Positions 9,491 to 23,300 of a stretch of 64,000 nt of DNA are shown here, in pieces. Below the pieces are notes generated by a model. It had not been told where the DNA came from and ran no database searches. It saw nothing but the letters and a program-made list of their open reading frames with translations. Within the stretch, counting starts at the first letter, position 1, and each line of letters starts with the position of its first letter. Source of the DNA: Synchiropus splendidus (taxonomy: Eukaryota > Chordata > Actinopteri > Syngnathiformes > Callionymidae); the NCBI RefSeq assembly GCF_027744825.2, contig NC_071340.1:1681501-1745500 (forward strand), given 5' to 3'. A program made the translations under genes and the position numbers.

Positions 9491-12400
9491 ATCTAAGCAG
9501 TCTGAAGTGTTTTTTCAAAGTTATCATGTTTTTATGTTTGGCGTTCCGGAATTGACCTTGTCTCATGCTGAAAACGCGTTTTCTCCATTGTGCCATAACT
9601 TTGCAGGGAAGCTTCAGAACATGACATTTAAACATCCCACTATAGCAGAAAGGGTCTTTCTAGTAGTTGCACATCAAATATAAGCTGTTTGAAGTGTTTT
9701 TCGAAAGTTATCAACATTTTTATGTTTGGCGTTCCGGAATCGACCTTATCACAGGCTGAAAACGCGATTTACGCATTCTGCCATAACTTTGCAGGGAAGC
9801 TTCTGAACATGAAATTTTCAATTCCCACTATTGCAGAAAGGGTCTTTCTAGTAGTTGCACATCAAATCTAAGCTGTCTGAAGTGTTTTTCCAAAGTTATA
9901 AACATTTTTATGTTTGGCGTTCCGGAATCGATCTTATCTCAGACAGAATATGCGTTTTCTTCATTGTGCCATAACTTTGCAGGGAAGTTTCAGAAAATGA
10001 AATTTTCACCTCCCACTATAGCAGAAAGGGTCTTTCTAGTAGTTGCACATCCAATCTAAGCTGTTTGAAGTGTTTTTCCAAAGTTATCAACATTTTTATG
10101 TTTGGCATTCTGGAATCAACCTTATCTCAAACTGAAAACGCGTTTTCTGCATTGTGCCATAACTTTGCAGGGAAGCTTCAGAACATGAAATTTTAACCTC
10201 CCACTATAGCAGAAAGGGTCTTTCTAGTACTTGCATATCAAATTTAAGCTGTCTGAAGTGTTTTTCCGAAGTTATTAACATTTTTATGTTTGGCGTTCCG
10301 GAATTGACTTTATGTGAGGCTGAACACGAGTTTTCTACATTTTGCCATAACTTAGCAGCGAAACTTCAGAACATGAAAATTTCACCCCCCACTATAGCAG
10401 AAAGGGTCTTTCTAGTAGGTGTACATCAAATCTAAGCTGTTTGAAGTGTTTTTCCAAAGTTATCAACACTTTAATGTTTGGCGTTCCGGAATCGACCTTA
10501 TCTCAGGCTGTAAACACGATTTACGCATTCTGCCATAACTTTGCAGGGAAGCTTCAGAACATGAAATTTTCATATCCCACTATAGCAGAAAGGGTCTTTC
10601 TAGTAGTTGCACATCAAATCTAAGCTGTCTGAAGTGTTTTTCCAAAGTTATCAACACTTTTATGTTTGGCGTTCCAGAATCGACCTTTTCTCAGCCTGAA
10701 AACGCGATTTACGCATTCTGCCATAACTTTGCAGGGAAGCTTCTGAACATGAAATTTTCAAATCCCACTATAGCAGAAAGGGTCTTTCTAGTAGTAGCAC
10801 AACCAATCTAAGCTATCTGAAGTGTTTTTCCAAAGTTATCAACATTTTTATGTTTGGCGTTCCGGAATCGACCTTATCTCAGGATGAAAAATTGTTTTCT
10901 GCATTGCCCCATAACTTTGCAGGGAAGCTTCAGAACATGAAATTTTGACCTCCCAATATAGCAGAAAAGGTCTTTCTAGTAGTTGCACATCAATTCTAAG
11001 CTGTCTTGAAGTGTTTTTCGAAAGTTATCAACATTTTTACGTTTGGCGTTCTGGAACCCACCTAATCTCAGGCTGAAAACGCGTTTTCTGCATTGTGCCA
11101 TAACTTTTCAGGGAAGCTTCAGAACATGAAATGTTCGCCTCCCACTATAGCAGAAAGGGTCTTTCTAGTAGTTGCACATCAAATCTAAGCTGTCTGAAGT
11201 GTTTTTCCAAAGTTATATACATTTTTGTGTTTGGCGTTCCGGAATCGATCTTATCTCAGGCTGAATACGCGTTTTCTTCATTGTGCCATAACTTTGCAGC
11301 GAATTTTCAGAACATGAAATTTTCACCTCTCACTATAGCAGAAAGGGTCTTTCTAGTAGTAGCACAACCAATCTAAGCTGTCTGAAGTGTTTTTCCAAAT
11401 TTATCAACATTTTTATGTTTAGTGTTCTGGAACCAACCTTATCTCAGGCTGAATACGCGTTTTCTGCATTGTGCCATAACTTTGCAGGGAAGCTTCAGAA
11501 TATGAAATTTTCACCTCCCACTTTCGCAGAAAGGGTCTTTCTAGTAGGTGCACATCAGTCTAAGCTGTCTGAAGGGTTTTTCGAAAGTTATCAACATTTT
11601 TACGTTTGGCGTTCTGGAACCCACCTAATCTCAGGCTGAAAACGCGTTTTCTGCATTGTGCCATAACTTTTCAGGGAAGCTTCAGAATATGAAATGTTCG
11701 CCTCCCACTATAGCAGAAAGGGTCTTTCTAGTAGTTGCACATCAAATCTAAGCGGTCTGAAGTGTTTTTCGAAAGTTATCAACATTTTTATGTTTGGCGT
11801 TCCAGAATCAACCGTCTCTCAGGCTGAAAACGTGTTGTCTGCATTGTGCCATAACTTTGCATGCAAGCTTCCGTACATGAAATTTTCACCTCCCATTGTA
11901 GAAGAAAGGGTCTTTCTAGTAGTTGCACATCAAATCTAAGCTGTCCAAAGCGTTTTTCCAAAGTTATCAACATTTTTATGTTTGGCGTTCTGGAACCCAC
12001 CTAATCTCAGGCTGTAAACGCGTTTTCTGCATTGTGCCATAACTTTTCAGGGAAGCTTCAGAACATGAAATGTTCGCCTCCCACTATAGCACAAAGGGTC
12101 TTTCTAGCAGTTGCACATCAAATCTAAGCTGTCTGAAGTGTTTTTCCAAAGTTATCAACATTTTTATGTTTGGTGTTCTGGAACCCACCTTATCTCAGGC
12201 TGAAAACGCGTTTTCTGCATTGTGCCATAACTTTGCAGGGAAGGTTCAGAACATGAAATTTTCACCTCCCACTATAGCAGAAAGGGTCTTTCTAGTAGTT
12301 GCACATCAAATCTAAGCTGTCTGAAGTGTTTTTTCAAAGTTATCATGTTTTTATGTTTGGCGTTCCGGAATTGACCTTGTCTCATGCTGAAAACGCGTTT

Positions 12401-13499
12401 TCTCCATTGTGCCATAACTTTGCAAGGAAGCTTCAGAACATGACATTTAAACATCCCACTATAGCAGAAAGGGTCTTTCTAGTAGTTGCACATCAAATCT
12501 AAGCTGTCTGAAGTGTTTTTCCGAAGTTATTAACATTTTTATGTTTGGCGTTCCGGAATTGACCTTATCTCAGGCTGAAAACACGATTTACGCATTCTGC
12601 CATAACTTTGCAGGGAAGCTTCAGAACATGAAATTTTCATATCCCACTATAGCAGAAAGGGTCTTTCTAGTAGTTGCACATCAAATCTAAGCTGTCTGAA
12701 GTGTTTTTCCAAAGTTATCAACACTTTTATGTTTGGTGTTCCGGAATCGACCTTATCTAAGCCAGAAAACGCGATTTACGCATTCTGCCATAACTTTGCA
12801 GGGAAGCTTCTGAACATGAAATTTTCAAATCCCACTATAGCAGAAAGGGTCTTTCTAGTAGTTGCACATCAAATTTAAGCTGTCTGAAGTGTTTTTCCGA
12901 AGTTATTAACATTTTTATGTTTGGCGTTCCGGAATTGACCTTATGTGAGGCTGAACACGAGTTTTCTACATTGTGCCATAACTGAGCAGCGAAGCTTCTG
13001 AACATGAAATTTTCAAATCCCACTATAGCAGAAAGGGTCTTTCTAGTAGTTGCACATCAAATCTAAGCTGTCTGAAGTGTTTTTCCAAAGTTATAAACAT
13101 TTTTATGTTTGGCGTTCCGGAATCGATCTTATCTCAGACTGAATATGCGTTTTCTACATTGTGCCATAACTTTGCAGGGAATTTTCAGAACATGAAATTT
13201 TCACCTCCCACTATAGCAGAAAGGGTCTTTCTAGTAGTCGCACATCAAATCTAAGCTATCTTGAAGTGTTTTTCGAAAGTTATCAACATTTTTACGTTTG
13301 GCGTTCTGGAACCCACCTAATCGCAGGCTGAAAGCGCGTTTTCTGCATTGTGCCATAACTTTTCAGGGAAGCTTCAGAACATGAAATGTTCGCCTCCCAC
13401 TATAGCAGAAAGGGTCTTTCTAGTAGTTGCACATCAAATCTAAGCTGTCTGAAGTGTTTTTCGAAAGTTATCAACATTTTTATGTTTGGCGTTCCAGAA

Positions 13500-13600
13500 T
13501 CAACCGTCTCTCAGGCTGAAAACGTGTTGTCTGCATTGTGCCATAACTTTGCATGCAAGCTTCCGTACATAAGCTGTCTGAAGTGTTTTTTCAAAGTTGT
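13500..13600 (+). repeat. Truncated satellite monomer (about 129 bp)
   Basis: After CTTCCGTACAT (ending about 13570) the sequence jumps directly to AAGCTGTCTGAAG. Monomer positions about 15-73 are missing (about 59 bp). The intact parent with the same upstream variants is seen at 11810-11945. Confidence 0.85.
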
Positions 13601-13839
13601 CATGTTTTTATGTTTGGCGTTCCGGAATTGACCTTGTCTCATGCTGAAAACGTGTTTTCTCGATTGTGCCATAACTTTGCAGGGAAGCTTCAGAACATGA
13701 CATTTAAACATCCCACTATAGCAGAAAGGGTCTTTCTAGTAGTTGCACATCAAATCTGAGCTGTTTGAAGTGTTTTTCGAAAGTTATCAACGTTTTTATG
13801 TTTGGCGTTCCGGAATCGACCTTATCTCAGGCTGAAAAC

Positions 13840-13890
13840 GCAATTTACGCATTCTGCCATAGCTTAGCAGAAAGGGTCTTTCTAGTAGGT
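13840..13890 (+). repeat. Second truncated monomer junction (about 145 bp spacing)
   Basis: GCCATAGCTT is followed directly by AGCAGAAAGGGTC. Positions about 181-188 of one monomer and 1-35 of the next are missing (about 43 bp), removing the HindIII site. It lies within 300 bp of the other truncation. Confidence 0.8.
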
Positions 13891-14655
13891 GCACATCAAA
13901 TCTAAGCTGTCTGAAGTGTTTTTCGAAAGTTATCAACATTTTTATGTTTGGCGTTCCAGAATCAACCGTCTCTCAGGCTGAAAACGTGTTGTCTGCATTG
14001 TGCCATAACTTTGCATGCAAGCTTCCGTACATGAAATTTTCACCTCCCATTGTAGCAGAAAGGGTCTTTCTAGTAGTTGCACATCAAATCTAAGCTGTCC
14101 AAAGCGTTTTTCCAATGTTATCAACATTTTTATGTTTGGCGTTCTGGAACCCACCTACTCTCAGGCTGAAAACGCGTTTTCTGCATTGTGCCATAACTTT
14201 TCAGGGAAGCTTCAGAACATGAAATGTTCGCCTCCCACTATAGCAGAAAGGGTCTTTCTAGTAGTTGCACATCAAATCTAAGCTGTCTGAAGTGTTTTTC
14301 CAAAGTTATCAACATTTTTATGTTTGGTGTTCTGGAACCCACCTTATCTCAGGCTGAAAACGCGTTTTCTGCATTGTGCCATAACTTTGCAGGGAAGGTT
14401 CAGAACATGAAATTTTCTCCTCCCACTATAGCAGAAAGGGTCTTTCTAGTAGTTGCACTTCAAATCTAAGCTGTCTGAAGTGTTTTTTGAAAGTTATCAT
14501 GTTTTTATGTTTGGCGTTCCGGAATTGACCTTGTCTCATGCTGAAAACGCATTTTCTCCACTGTGCCATAACTTTGCAGGGAAGCTTCAGAACATGAAAT
14601 TTCCACATCCCACTATAGCAGAAAGGGTTTTTCTAGTTGTTGCACATCAAATCTA

Positions 14656-15975
14656 AGCTGTTTGAAGTGTTTTTCGAAAGTTATCAACATTTTTATGTTT
14701 GGCGTTCCGGAATCGACCTTATCTCAGGCTGAAAACGCGATTTACGCATTCTGCCATAACTTTGCAGGAAAGCTTCAGAACATGAAATTTTCAACTCCCA
14801 CTATAGCAGAAAGGGTCTTTCTAGTAGTTGCACATCAAATCTAAGCTGTCTGAAGTGTTTTTCCAAAGTTATCAACATTTTTATGTTTGGTGTTCTGGAA
14901 CCCACCTTATCTCAGGCTGAAAACGCGTTTTCTCCATTGTGCCATAACTTTGCAGGGAAGCTTCAGAACATGACATTTAAACATCCCACTATAGCAGAAA
15001 GGGTCTTTCTAGTAGTTGGACATCAAATCTAAGCTGTTTGAAGTGTTTTTTGAAAGTTATCAACATTTTTATGTTTGGCGTTCCGGAATCGACCTTATCT
15101 CAGGCTGAAAACGCGATTTACGCATTCTGCCATAACTTTGCAGGAAAGCTTCAGAACATGAAATTTTCAACTCCCACTATAGCAGAAAGGATCTTTCTAG
15201 TAGTTGCACATCAAATCTAAGCTGTCTGAAGTGTTTTTTCAAAGTTATCATGTTTTTATGTTTGGCGTTCCGGAATTGACCTTGTCTCATGCTGAAAACG
15301 CGTTTTCTCCATTGTGCCATAACTTTGCAGGGAAGCTTCAGAACATGACATTTAAACATCCCACTATAGCAGAAAGGGTCTTTCTAGTAGTTGCACATCA
15401 AATCTAAGCTGTTTGAAGTGTTTTTCGAAAGTTATCAACATTTTTATGTTTGGCGTTCCGGAATCGACCTTATCTCAGGCTGAAAACGCGATTTACGCAT
15501 TCTGCCATAACTTTGCAGGAAAGCTTCAGAACATGAAATTTTCGACTCCCACTATAGCAGAAAGGGTCTTTCTAGTAGTTGCACATCAAATCTAAGCTGT
15601 CTGAAGTGTTTTTCCAAAGTTATCAAAATTTTTATGTTTGGTGTTCTGGAACCCACCTTATCCCAGGCTGAAAACGCGTTTTCTGCATTGTGCCATAACT
15701 TTGCAGGGAAGGTTCAGAACATGAAATTTTCACCTCCCACTATAGCAGAAAGGGTCTTTCTAGTAGTTGCACATCAAATCTAAGCTGTTTGAAGTGTTTT
15801 TTCGAAAGTTATCAACATTTTTATGTTTGGCGTTCCGGAATCGACCTTATCTCAGGCTGAAAACGCGATTTACGCATTCTGCCATAACTTTGCAGGAAAG
15901 CTTCAGAACATGAAATTTTCAACTCCCACTATAGCAGAAAGGGTCTTTCTAGTAGTTGCACATCAAATCTAAGCT
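14656..15975 (+). repeat. Dimeric higher-order repeat (about 376 bp)
   Basis: One monomer type (GAAAACGCGATTTACGCATTC with TTCAACTCCCACTATAGC) begins near 14660, 15036, 15411 and 15787. It alternates with a second, more variable monomer (GGTGTTCTGGAACCC or the TTATCATG type). The period is two monomers, with 1-bp indels. Confidence 0.75.
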
Positions 15976-18900
15976 GTCTGAAGTGTTTTTCGAAAGTTAT
16001 CAACATTTTTATGTTTGGCCTTCCGGAACCCACCTTATCTCAGGCTGAAAACAGGTTTTCTGCATTGTGCCATAACTTTGCAGGGAAGCTTCAGAACATT
16101 AAATGTTCACCTCCCAGTATAGCAGAAAGGTCTTTCTCGTTGTTGCACAACAAATCTAAGCTGTCTGATGTGTTTTTCCAAAGTTATCAACATTTTTATG
16201 TTTGGCGTTCCGGAATCGACCTTATCTCAGGGTGAAAACGCGTTGTCTGCATTGTGCCATAACTTTGCATGCAAGCTTCCGTACATGAAATTTTCACCTC
16301 CCACTGTAGCAGAAAGGGTCTTTCTAGTAGTTGCACATCAAATCTAAGCTGTCCAAAGTGTTTTTCCATAGTTATCAACATTTTTATTTTGGCGTTCTGG
16401 AACCCAAATAATCTCAGGCTGAAAAGGCGTTTTCTGCATTGTGCCATAACTTTTCAGGGAAGCTTCAGAACATGAAATGTTCGCCTCCCACAATAGCAGA
16501 AAGGGTCTTTCTTGTAGTTGCACATCAAATCTAAGCTGTCTGAAGTGTTTTTCCAAAGTTATCAACATTTTTATGTTTGGCGTTCTGGAACCCACCTTAT
16601 CTCAGGCTGAAAATGTGTTTTCTGCATTGTGCCATAACTTTGCAGGGAAGGTTCAGAACATGAAATTTTCACCTCCCACTATAGCAGAAAGGGTCTTTCT
16701 AGTAGTTGCACATCAAATCTAAGCTGTCTGAAGTGTTTTTCCAAAGTTATCAACATTTTTATGTTTGGCGTTCTGGAACCCACCTTATCTCAGACTGAAA
16801 ACGCGTTTTCTGCATTGTGCCATAGCTTTGCAGGGAGGCTTCAGAACATGAAATTTTCTCCTCCCACTATAGCAGAAAGGGTCTTTCTAGTAGTTGCACA
16901 TCAAATCTAAGTTGTCTGAAGTGTTTTTCCAAAGTTATCAACATTCTTATGTTTGGCGTTCCGGAACCCACTTTATCTCAAGCTGAAAACGCGTTTTCTG
17001 CATTGTGCCATAACTTTGCAGGGAAGCTTCGGAACATGAAATGTTCACCTCCCACTATAGCAGAAAGGGTCTTTCTAGTAGTTGCACATCAAATCTAAGC
17101 TGTTTGAAGTGTTTTTCCAAAGTTAACACCATTTTTATGTTTGGCGTTCCAGAAACAACCTTATCTCGGGCTGAAAACGCGTTTTACGCAATTTGCCATA
17201 ACTTTGCAGGAAAGCTTCAGAACATGAAATTTTGACCTCCCAATATAGCAGAAAGGGTCTTTCTAGTAGTTGCACATCAAATCTAAGCTGTCTGATGTGT
17301 TTTTCCAAAGTTATAAACATTTTCATGTTTGGCGTTCCGGAATCGACCTTATCTCAGGCTGACAAGGCGTATTACGCATTGTGCAATAACTTTGCAGGGA
17401 AGCATGAGAACATAAAATTTTCAGCTCCCACTATGACAAACAGGTTCTTTCTAATAGTTGCACATCAAATCTAAGCTGTCTGAAGTGTTTTTCGAAAGTT
17501 ATCAACATTTTTATGTTTGGCGTTCCGGAACCCACCTTATCTCAGGCTGAAAACAGGTTTTCTGCATTGTGCCATAACTTTGCAGGGAAGCTTCAGAACA
17601 TTAAATGTTCACCTCCCAGTATAGCAGAAAGGTCTTTCTCGTTGTTGCACAACAAATCTAAGCTGTCTGATGTGTTTTTCCAAAGTTATCAACATTTTTA
17701 TGTTTGGCGTTCCGGAATCGACCTTATCTCAGGGTGAAAACGCGTTGTCTGCATTGTGCCATAACTTTGCATGCAAGCTTCCGTACATGAAATTTTCACC
17801 TCCCACTGTAGCAGAAAGGGTCTTTCTAGTAGTTGCACATCAAATCTAAGCTGTCCAAAGTGTTTTTCCATAGTTATCAACATTTTTATTTTGGCGTTCT
17901 GGAACCCAGATAATCTCAGGCTGAAAAGGCGTTTTCTGCATTGTGCCATAACTTTTCAGGGAAGCTTCAGAACATGAAATGTTCGCCTCCCACAATAGCA
18001 GAAAGGGTCTTTCTTGTAGTTGCACATCAAATCTAAGCTGTCTGAAGTGTTTTTCCAAAGTTATCAACATTTTTATGTTTGGCGTTCTGGAACCCACCTT
18101 ATCTCAGGCTGAAAATGTGTTTTCTGCATTGTGCCATAACTTTGCAGGGAAGGTTCAGAACATGAAATTTTCACCTCCCACTATAGCAGAAAGGGTCTTT
18201 CTAGTAGTTGCACATCAAATCTAAGCTGTCTGAAGTGTTTTTCCAAAGTTATCAACATTTTTATGTTTGGCGTTCTGGAACCCACCTTATCTCAGACTGA
18301 AAACGCGTTTTCTGCATTGTGCCATAGCTTTGCAGGGAGACTTCAGAACATGAAATTTTCTCCTCCCACTATAGCAGAAAGGGTCTTTCTAGTAGTTGCA
18401 CATCAAATCTAAGTTGTCTGAAGTGTTTTTCCAAAGTTATCAACATTCTTATGTTTGGCGTTCCGGAACCCACCTTATCTCAAGCTGAAAACGCGTTTTC
18501 TGCATTGTGCCATAACTTTGCAGGGAAGCTTCAGAACATGAAATGTTCACCTCCCACTATAGCAGAAAGGGTCTTTCTAGTAGTTGCACATCAAATCTAA
18601 GCTGTTTGAAGTGTTTTTCCAAAGTTAACACCATTTTTATGTTTGGCGTTCCAGAAACAACCTTATCTCGGGCTGAAAACGCGTTTTACGCAATTTGCCA
18701 TAACTTTGCAGGAAAGCTTCAGAACATGAAATTTTGACCTCCCAATATAGCAGAAAGGGTCTTTCTAGTAGTTGCACATCAAATCTAAGCTGTCTGATGT
18801 GTTTTTCCAAAGTTATAAACATTTTCATGTTTGGCGTTCCGGAATCGACCTTATCTCAGGCTGACAAGGCGTATTACGCATTGTGCAATAACTTTGCAGG

Positions 18901-18978
18901 GAAGCATGAGAACATGAAATTTTCAGCTCCCACTATGACAAACAGGTTCTTTCTAATAGTTGCACATCAAATCTAATC
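15975..18978 (+). repeat. Octamer higher-order repeat, 1502 bp, two tandem copies
   Basis: Copies about 15975-17476 and 17477-18978. The period is 1502, which is 8 x 188 minus 2; the missing 2 bp are in TTTTTATTTTGGCG, where ATG-type sequence is shortened. Markers in order: GAAAACAGG, TCTTTCTCGTTGTTGCACAA, GCATGCAAGCTTCCG, CCACAATAGCAG with TTCTTGTAG, GAAAATGTGTTTTC, GTTAACACCATTTTTATG, CTATGACAAACAGG. Only scattered single-base differences are visible. Confidence 0.9.
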
Positions 18979-20399
18979 TGTCAGAAGTGTTTTTCCAAAG
19001 TTATCAACATTTTTATGTTTGGCGTTCCGGAATCGACCTTATCTCCGGCTGAAGACGCGTTTTACGCATTATGCCATAACTTTGCAGGGAAGCTTCAGAA
19101 AATGAAATTTTAACCTCCCACTATTGCAGAAAGTGTCTTTCTAGTAGTTGCACATCAAATCTAAGCTGTCTGATGAGTTTTTCCAAAGTTATCAACATTT
19201 TCATGTTTGGCGTTCCGGAATCGACCTTATCTCAGGCTGATGACGCGTTTTACGTATTGTGCCATAACTTTGCAGGGAAGTTCGAGAAAATGAATTTTTC
19301 ACCTCCCACTATAGCAGAAAGGGTTTTTTCTAGTAGTTGCACATCAAATCTAAGCTGTCTGAAGTGTTTTTCGAAAGTTATCAACATTTTTATGTTTGGC
19401 GTCCCGGAATCGACCTTATGTCAGTTTGAAAAATTATTTTCTGCATTGTCCCATAACTTTCCAGGGAAGCTTCAGAACATGAAATTTCCACCTCCCACTA
19501 TAGCAGAAAGGGTCTTTCTAGTAGTTGCACATCAAATCTAAGCTGTATGAAGTTTTTTTCCAAAGTTATCAACATTTTTATGTTTGGCGTTCCGGAATCA
19601 ACCTTATCTCAGGCTGAAAACGCGTTTTCTGCATTGTGCCATAACTTTGCCAGGAAGTTTCAGAACATGCAATTTTCACCTCCCACTATAGCAGAAAGGG
19701 TCTTTCAAGTCGTTGCACATCAAATCTAAGCTGTCTGAAGTGTTTTTCCAAAGTTATCAACATTTTTATGTTTGGCGTTCCGGAACCCACCTCATCTCAG
19801 GCTGAAAACGCATTTTCTGCTTTGTGCAATAACTTTGCTGGGAATCTTTAGAACATGAAATTTTAACCTCCCACAATAGCATAAAGGGTCTTTCTTGTAG
19901 TCGCACATCGAATCTAAGCTGTCTGAAGTGGTTTTCCAAAGTTATCAACATTTTTATGTTTGGCGTTCCGGAACCCACCTTTTTTCAGGCTGAAAACGCG
20001 TTTTCTGCATTGTGCCATAACTTTGCAGGGAAGCTTCAGAACATGAAATTTTCACCTCCCACAATAGCAGAAAGGGTCTTTCCAGTAGTTGCACATCAAA
20101 TCTAAGCTGTCTGAAGTGTTTTTCCAAAGTTATCAACATTTTTATGTTTGGCGTTCTGGAACCCACCTTATCTCAGACTGAAAACGCGTTTTCTGCATTG
20201 TGCCATAGCTTTGCAGGGAGACTTCAGAACATGAAATTTTCTCCTCTCACTATGACAAACAGGGTCTTTCTAATAGTTGCACATCAAATCTAAGTTGTCT
20301 AAAGTGTTTTTCGAAAGTTATCAACATTTTTATGTTTGGCGTTCCGGAACCCACCTTATCTCAGGCTGAAAACGCGTTTTCTGCATTGTGCCATAACTT
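16266..20399 (+). repeat. 4134-bp higher-order unit, copy 1
   Basis: Holds the last six or so monomers of the first octamer, all of the second octamer, and a private tail (18979-20399). The tail carries TGATGAGTTTTTCC, TGTCAGTTTGAAAAATTATT, CAAGTCGTTGCACATC and GCTGGGAATCTTTAG. It ends where GCATGCAAGCTTCCG (20400) restarts the unit. Confidence 0.85.
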
Positions 20400-23300
20400 T
20401 GCATGCAAGCTTCCGTACATGAAATTTTCACCTCCCACTGTAGCAGAAAGGGTCTTTCTAGTAGTTGCACATCAAATCTAAGCTGTCCAAAGTGTTTTTC
20501 CATAGTTATCAACATTTTTATTTTGGCGTTCTGGAACCCAAATAATCTCAGGCTGAAAAGGCGTTTTCTGCATTGTGCCATAACTTTTCAGGGAAGCTTC
20601 AGAACATGAAATGTTCGCCTCCCACAATAGCAGAAAGGGTCTTTCTTGTAGTTGCACATCAAATCTAAGCTGTCTGAAGTGTTTTTCCAAAGTTATCAAC
20701 ATTTTTATGTTTGGCGTTCTGGAACCCACCTTATCTCAGGCTGAAAATGTGTTTTCTGCATTGTGCCATAACTTTGCAGGGAAGGTTCAGAACATGAAAT
20801 TTTCACCTCCCACTATAGCAGAAAGGGTCTTTCTAGTAGTTGCACATCAAATCTAAGCTGTCTGAAGTGTTTTTCCAAAGTTATCAACATTTTTATGTTT
20901 GGCGTTCTGGAACCCACCTTATCTCAGACTGAAAACGCGTTTTCTGCATTGTGCCATAGCTTTGCAGGGAGACTTCAGAACATGAAATTTTCTCCTCCCA
21001 CTATAGCAGAAAGGGTCTTTCTAGTAGTTGCACATCAAATCTAAGTTGTCTGAAGTGTTTTTCCAAAGTTATCAACATTCTTATGTTTGGCGTTCCGGAA
21101 CCCACCTTATCTCAAGCTGAAAACGCGTTTTCTGCATTGTGCCATAACTTTGCAGGGAAGCTTCAGAACATGAAATGTTCACCTCCCACTATAGCAGAAA
21201 GGGTCTTTCTAGTAGTTGCACATCAAATCTAAGCTGTTTGAAGTGTTTTTCCAAAGTTAACACCATTTTTATGTTTGGCATTCCAGAAACAACCTTATCT
21301 CGGGCTGAAAACGCGTTTTACGCAATTTGCCATAACTTTGCAGGAAAGCTTCAGAACATGAAATTTTGACCTCCCAATATAGCAGAAAGGGTCTTTCTAG
21401 TAGTTGCACATCAAATCTAAGCTGTCTGATGTGTTTTTCCAAAGTTATAAACATTTTCATGTTTGGCGTTCCGGAATCGACCTTATCTCAGGCTGACAAG
21501 GCGTATTACGCATTGTGCAATAACTTTGCAGGGAAGCATGAGAACATGAAATTTTCAGCTCCCACTATGACAAACAGGTTCTTTCTAATAGTTGCACATC
21601 AAATCTAAGCTGTCTGAAGTGTTTTTCGAAAGTTATCAACATTTTTATGTTTGGCGTTCCGGAACCCACCTTATCTCAGGCTGAAAACAGGTTTTCTGCA
21701 TTGTGCCATAACTTTGCAGGGAAGCTTCAGAACATTAAATGTTCACCTCCCAGTATAGCAGAAAGGTCTTTCTAGTTGTTGCACAACAAATCTAAGCTGT
21801 CTGATGTGTTTTTCCAAAGTTATCAACATTTTTATGTTTGGCGTTCCGGAATCGACCTTATCTCAGGGTGAAAACGCGTTGTCTGCATTGTGCCATAACT
21901 TTGCATGCAAGCTTCCGTACATGAAATTTTCACCTCCCACTGTAGCAGAAAGGGTCTTTCTAGTAGTTGCACATCAAATCTAAGCTGTCCAAAGTGTTTT
22001 TCCATAGTTATCAACATTTTTATTTTGGCGTTCTGGAACCCAAATAATCTCAGGCTGAAAAGGCGTTTTCTGCATTGTGCCATAACTTTTCAGGGAAGCT
22101 TCAGAACATGAAATGTTCGCCTCCCACAATAGCAGAAAGGGTCTTTCTTGTAGTTGCACATCAAATCTAAGCTGTCTGAAGTGTTTTTCCAAAGTTATCA
22201 ACATTTTTATGTTTGGCGTTCTGGAACCCACCTTATCTCAGGCTGAAAATGTGTTTTCTGCATTGTGCCATAACTTTGCAGGGAAGGTTCAGAACATGAA
22301 ATTTTCACCTCCCACTATAGCAGAAAGGGTCTTTCTAGTAGTTGCACATCAAATCTAAGCTGTCTGAAGTGTTTTTCCAAAGTTATCAACATTTTTATGT
22401 TTGGCGTTCTGGAACCCACCTTATCTCAGACTGAAAACGCCTTTTCTGCATTGTGCCATAGCTTTGCAGGGAGACTTCAGAACATGAAATTTTCTCCTCC
22501 CACTATAGCAGAAAGGGTCTTTCTAGTAGTTGCACATCAAATCTAAGTTGTCTGAAGTGTTTTTCCAAAGTTATCAACATTCTTATGTTTGGCGTTCCGG
22601 AACCCACCTTATCTCAAGCTGAAAACGCGTTTTCTGCATTGTGCCATAACTTTGCAGGGAAGCTTCAGAACATGAAATGTTCACCTCCCACTATAGCAGA
22701 AAGGGTCTTTCTAGTAGTTGCACATCAAATCTAAGCTGTTTGAAGTGTTTTTCCAAAGTTAACACCATTTTTATGTTTGGCGTTCCAGAAACAACCTTAT
22801 CTCGGGCTGAAAACGCGTTTTACGCAATTTGCCATAACTTTGCAGGAAAGCTTCAGAACATGAAATTTTGACCTCCCAATATAGCAGAAAGGGTCTTTCT
22901 AGTAGTTGCACATCAAATCTAAGCTGTCTGATGTGTTTTTCCAAAGTTATAAACATTTTCATGTTTGGCGTTCCGGAATCGACCTTATCTCAGGCTGACA
23001 AGGCGTATTACGCATTGTGCAATAACTTTGCAGGGAAGCATGAGAACATGAAATTTTCAGCTCCCACTATGACAAACAGGTTCTTTCTAATAGTTGCACA
23101 TCAAATCTAATCTGTCTGAAGTGTTTTTCCAAAGTTATCAACATTTTTATGTTTGGCGTTCCGGAATCGACCTTATCTCCGGCTGAAGACGCGTTTTACG
23201 CATTATGCCATAACTTTGCAGGGAAGCTTCAGAAAATGAAATTTTAACCTCCCACTATTGCAGAAAGTGTCTTTCTAGTAGTTGCACATCAAATCTAAGC

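Larger units (their letters stand above)
9500..14655 (+). repeat. Array section with the TTATCATG monomer variant
   Basis: A distinctive monomer with a 3-bp deletion (TTATCATGTTTTTATG), then TTGACCTTGTCTCATGC and usually TGACATTTAAACATCCC, appears near 9521, 12340, 13599, 14496 and, in the next section, 15243. Another marker, GCATGCAAGCTTCCGTACAT with TCAACCGTCTCTCAGG, appears near 11810-11880, 13500-13570 and 13970-14030. The 11.76-12.5 kb block recurs at 13.91-14.6 kb with an offset of 2154 bp, which is 12 monomers less the two truncations in between. Confidence 0.7.
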
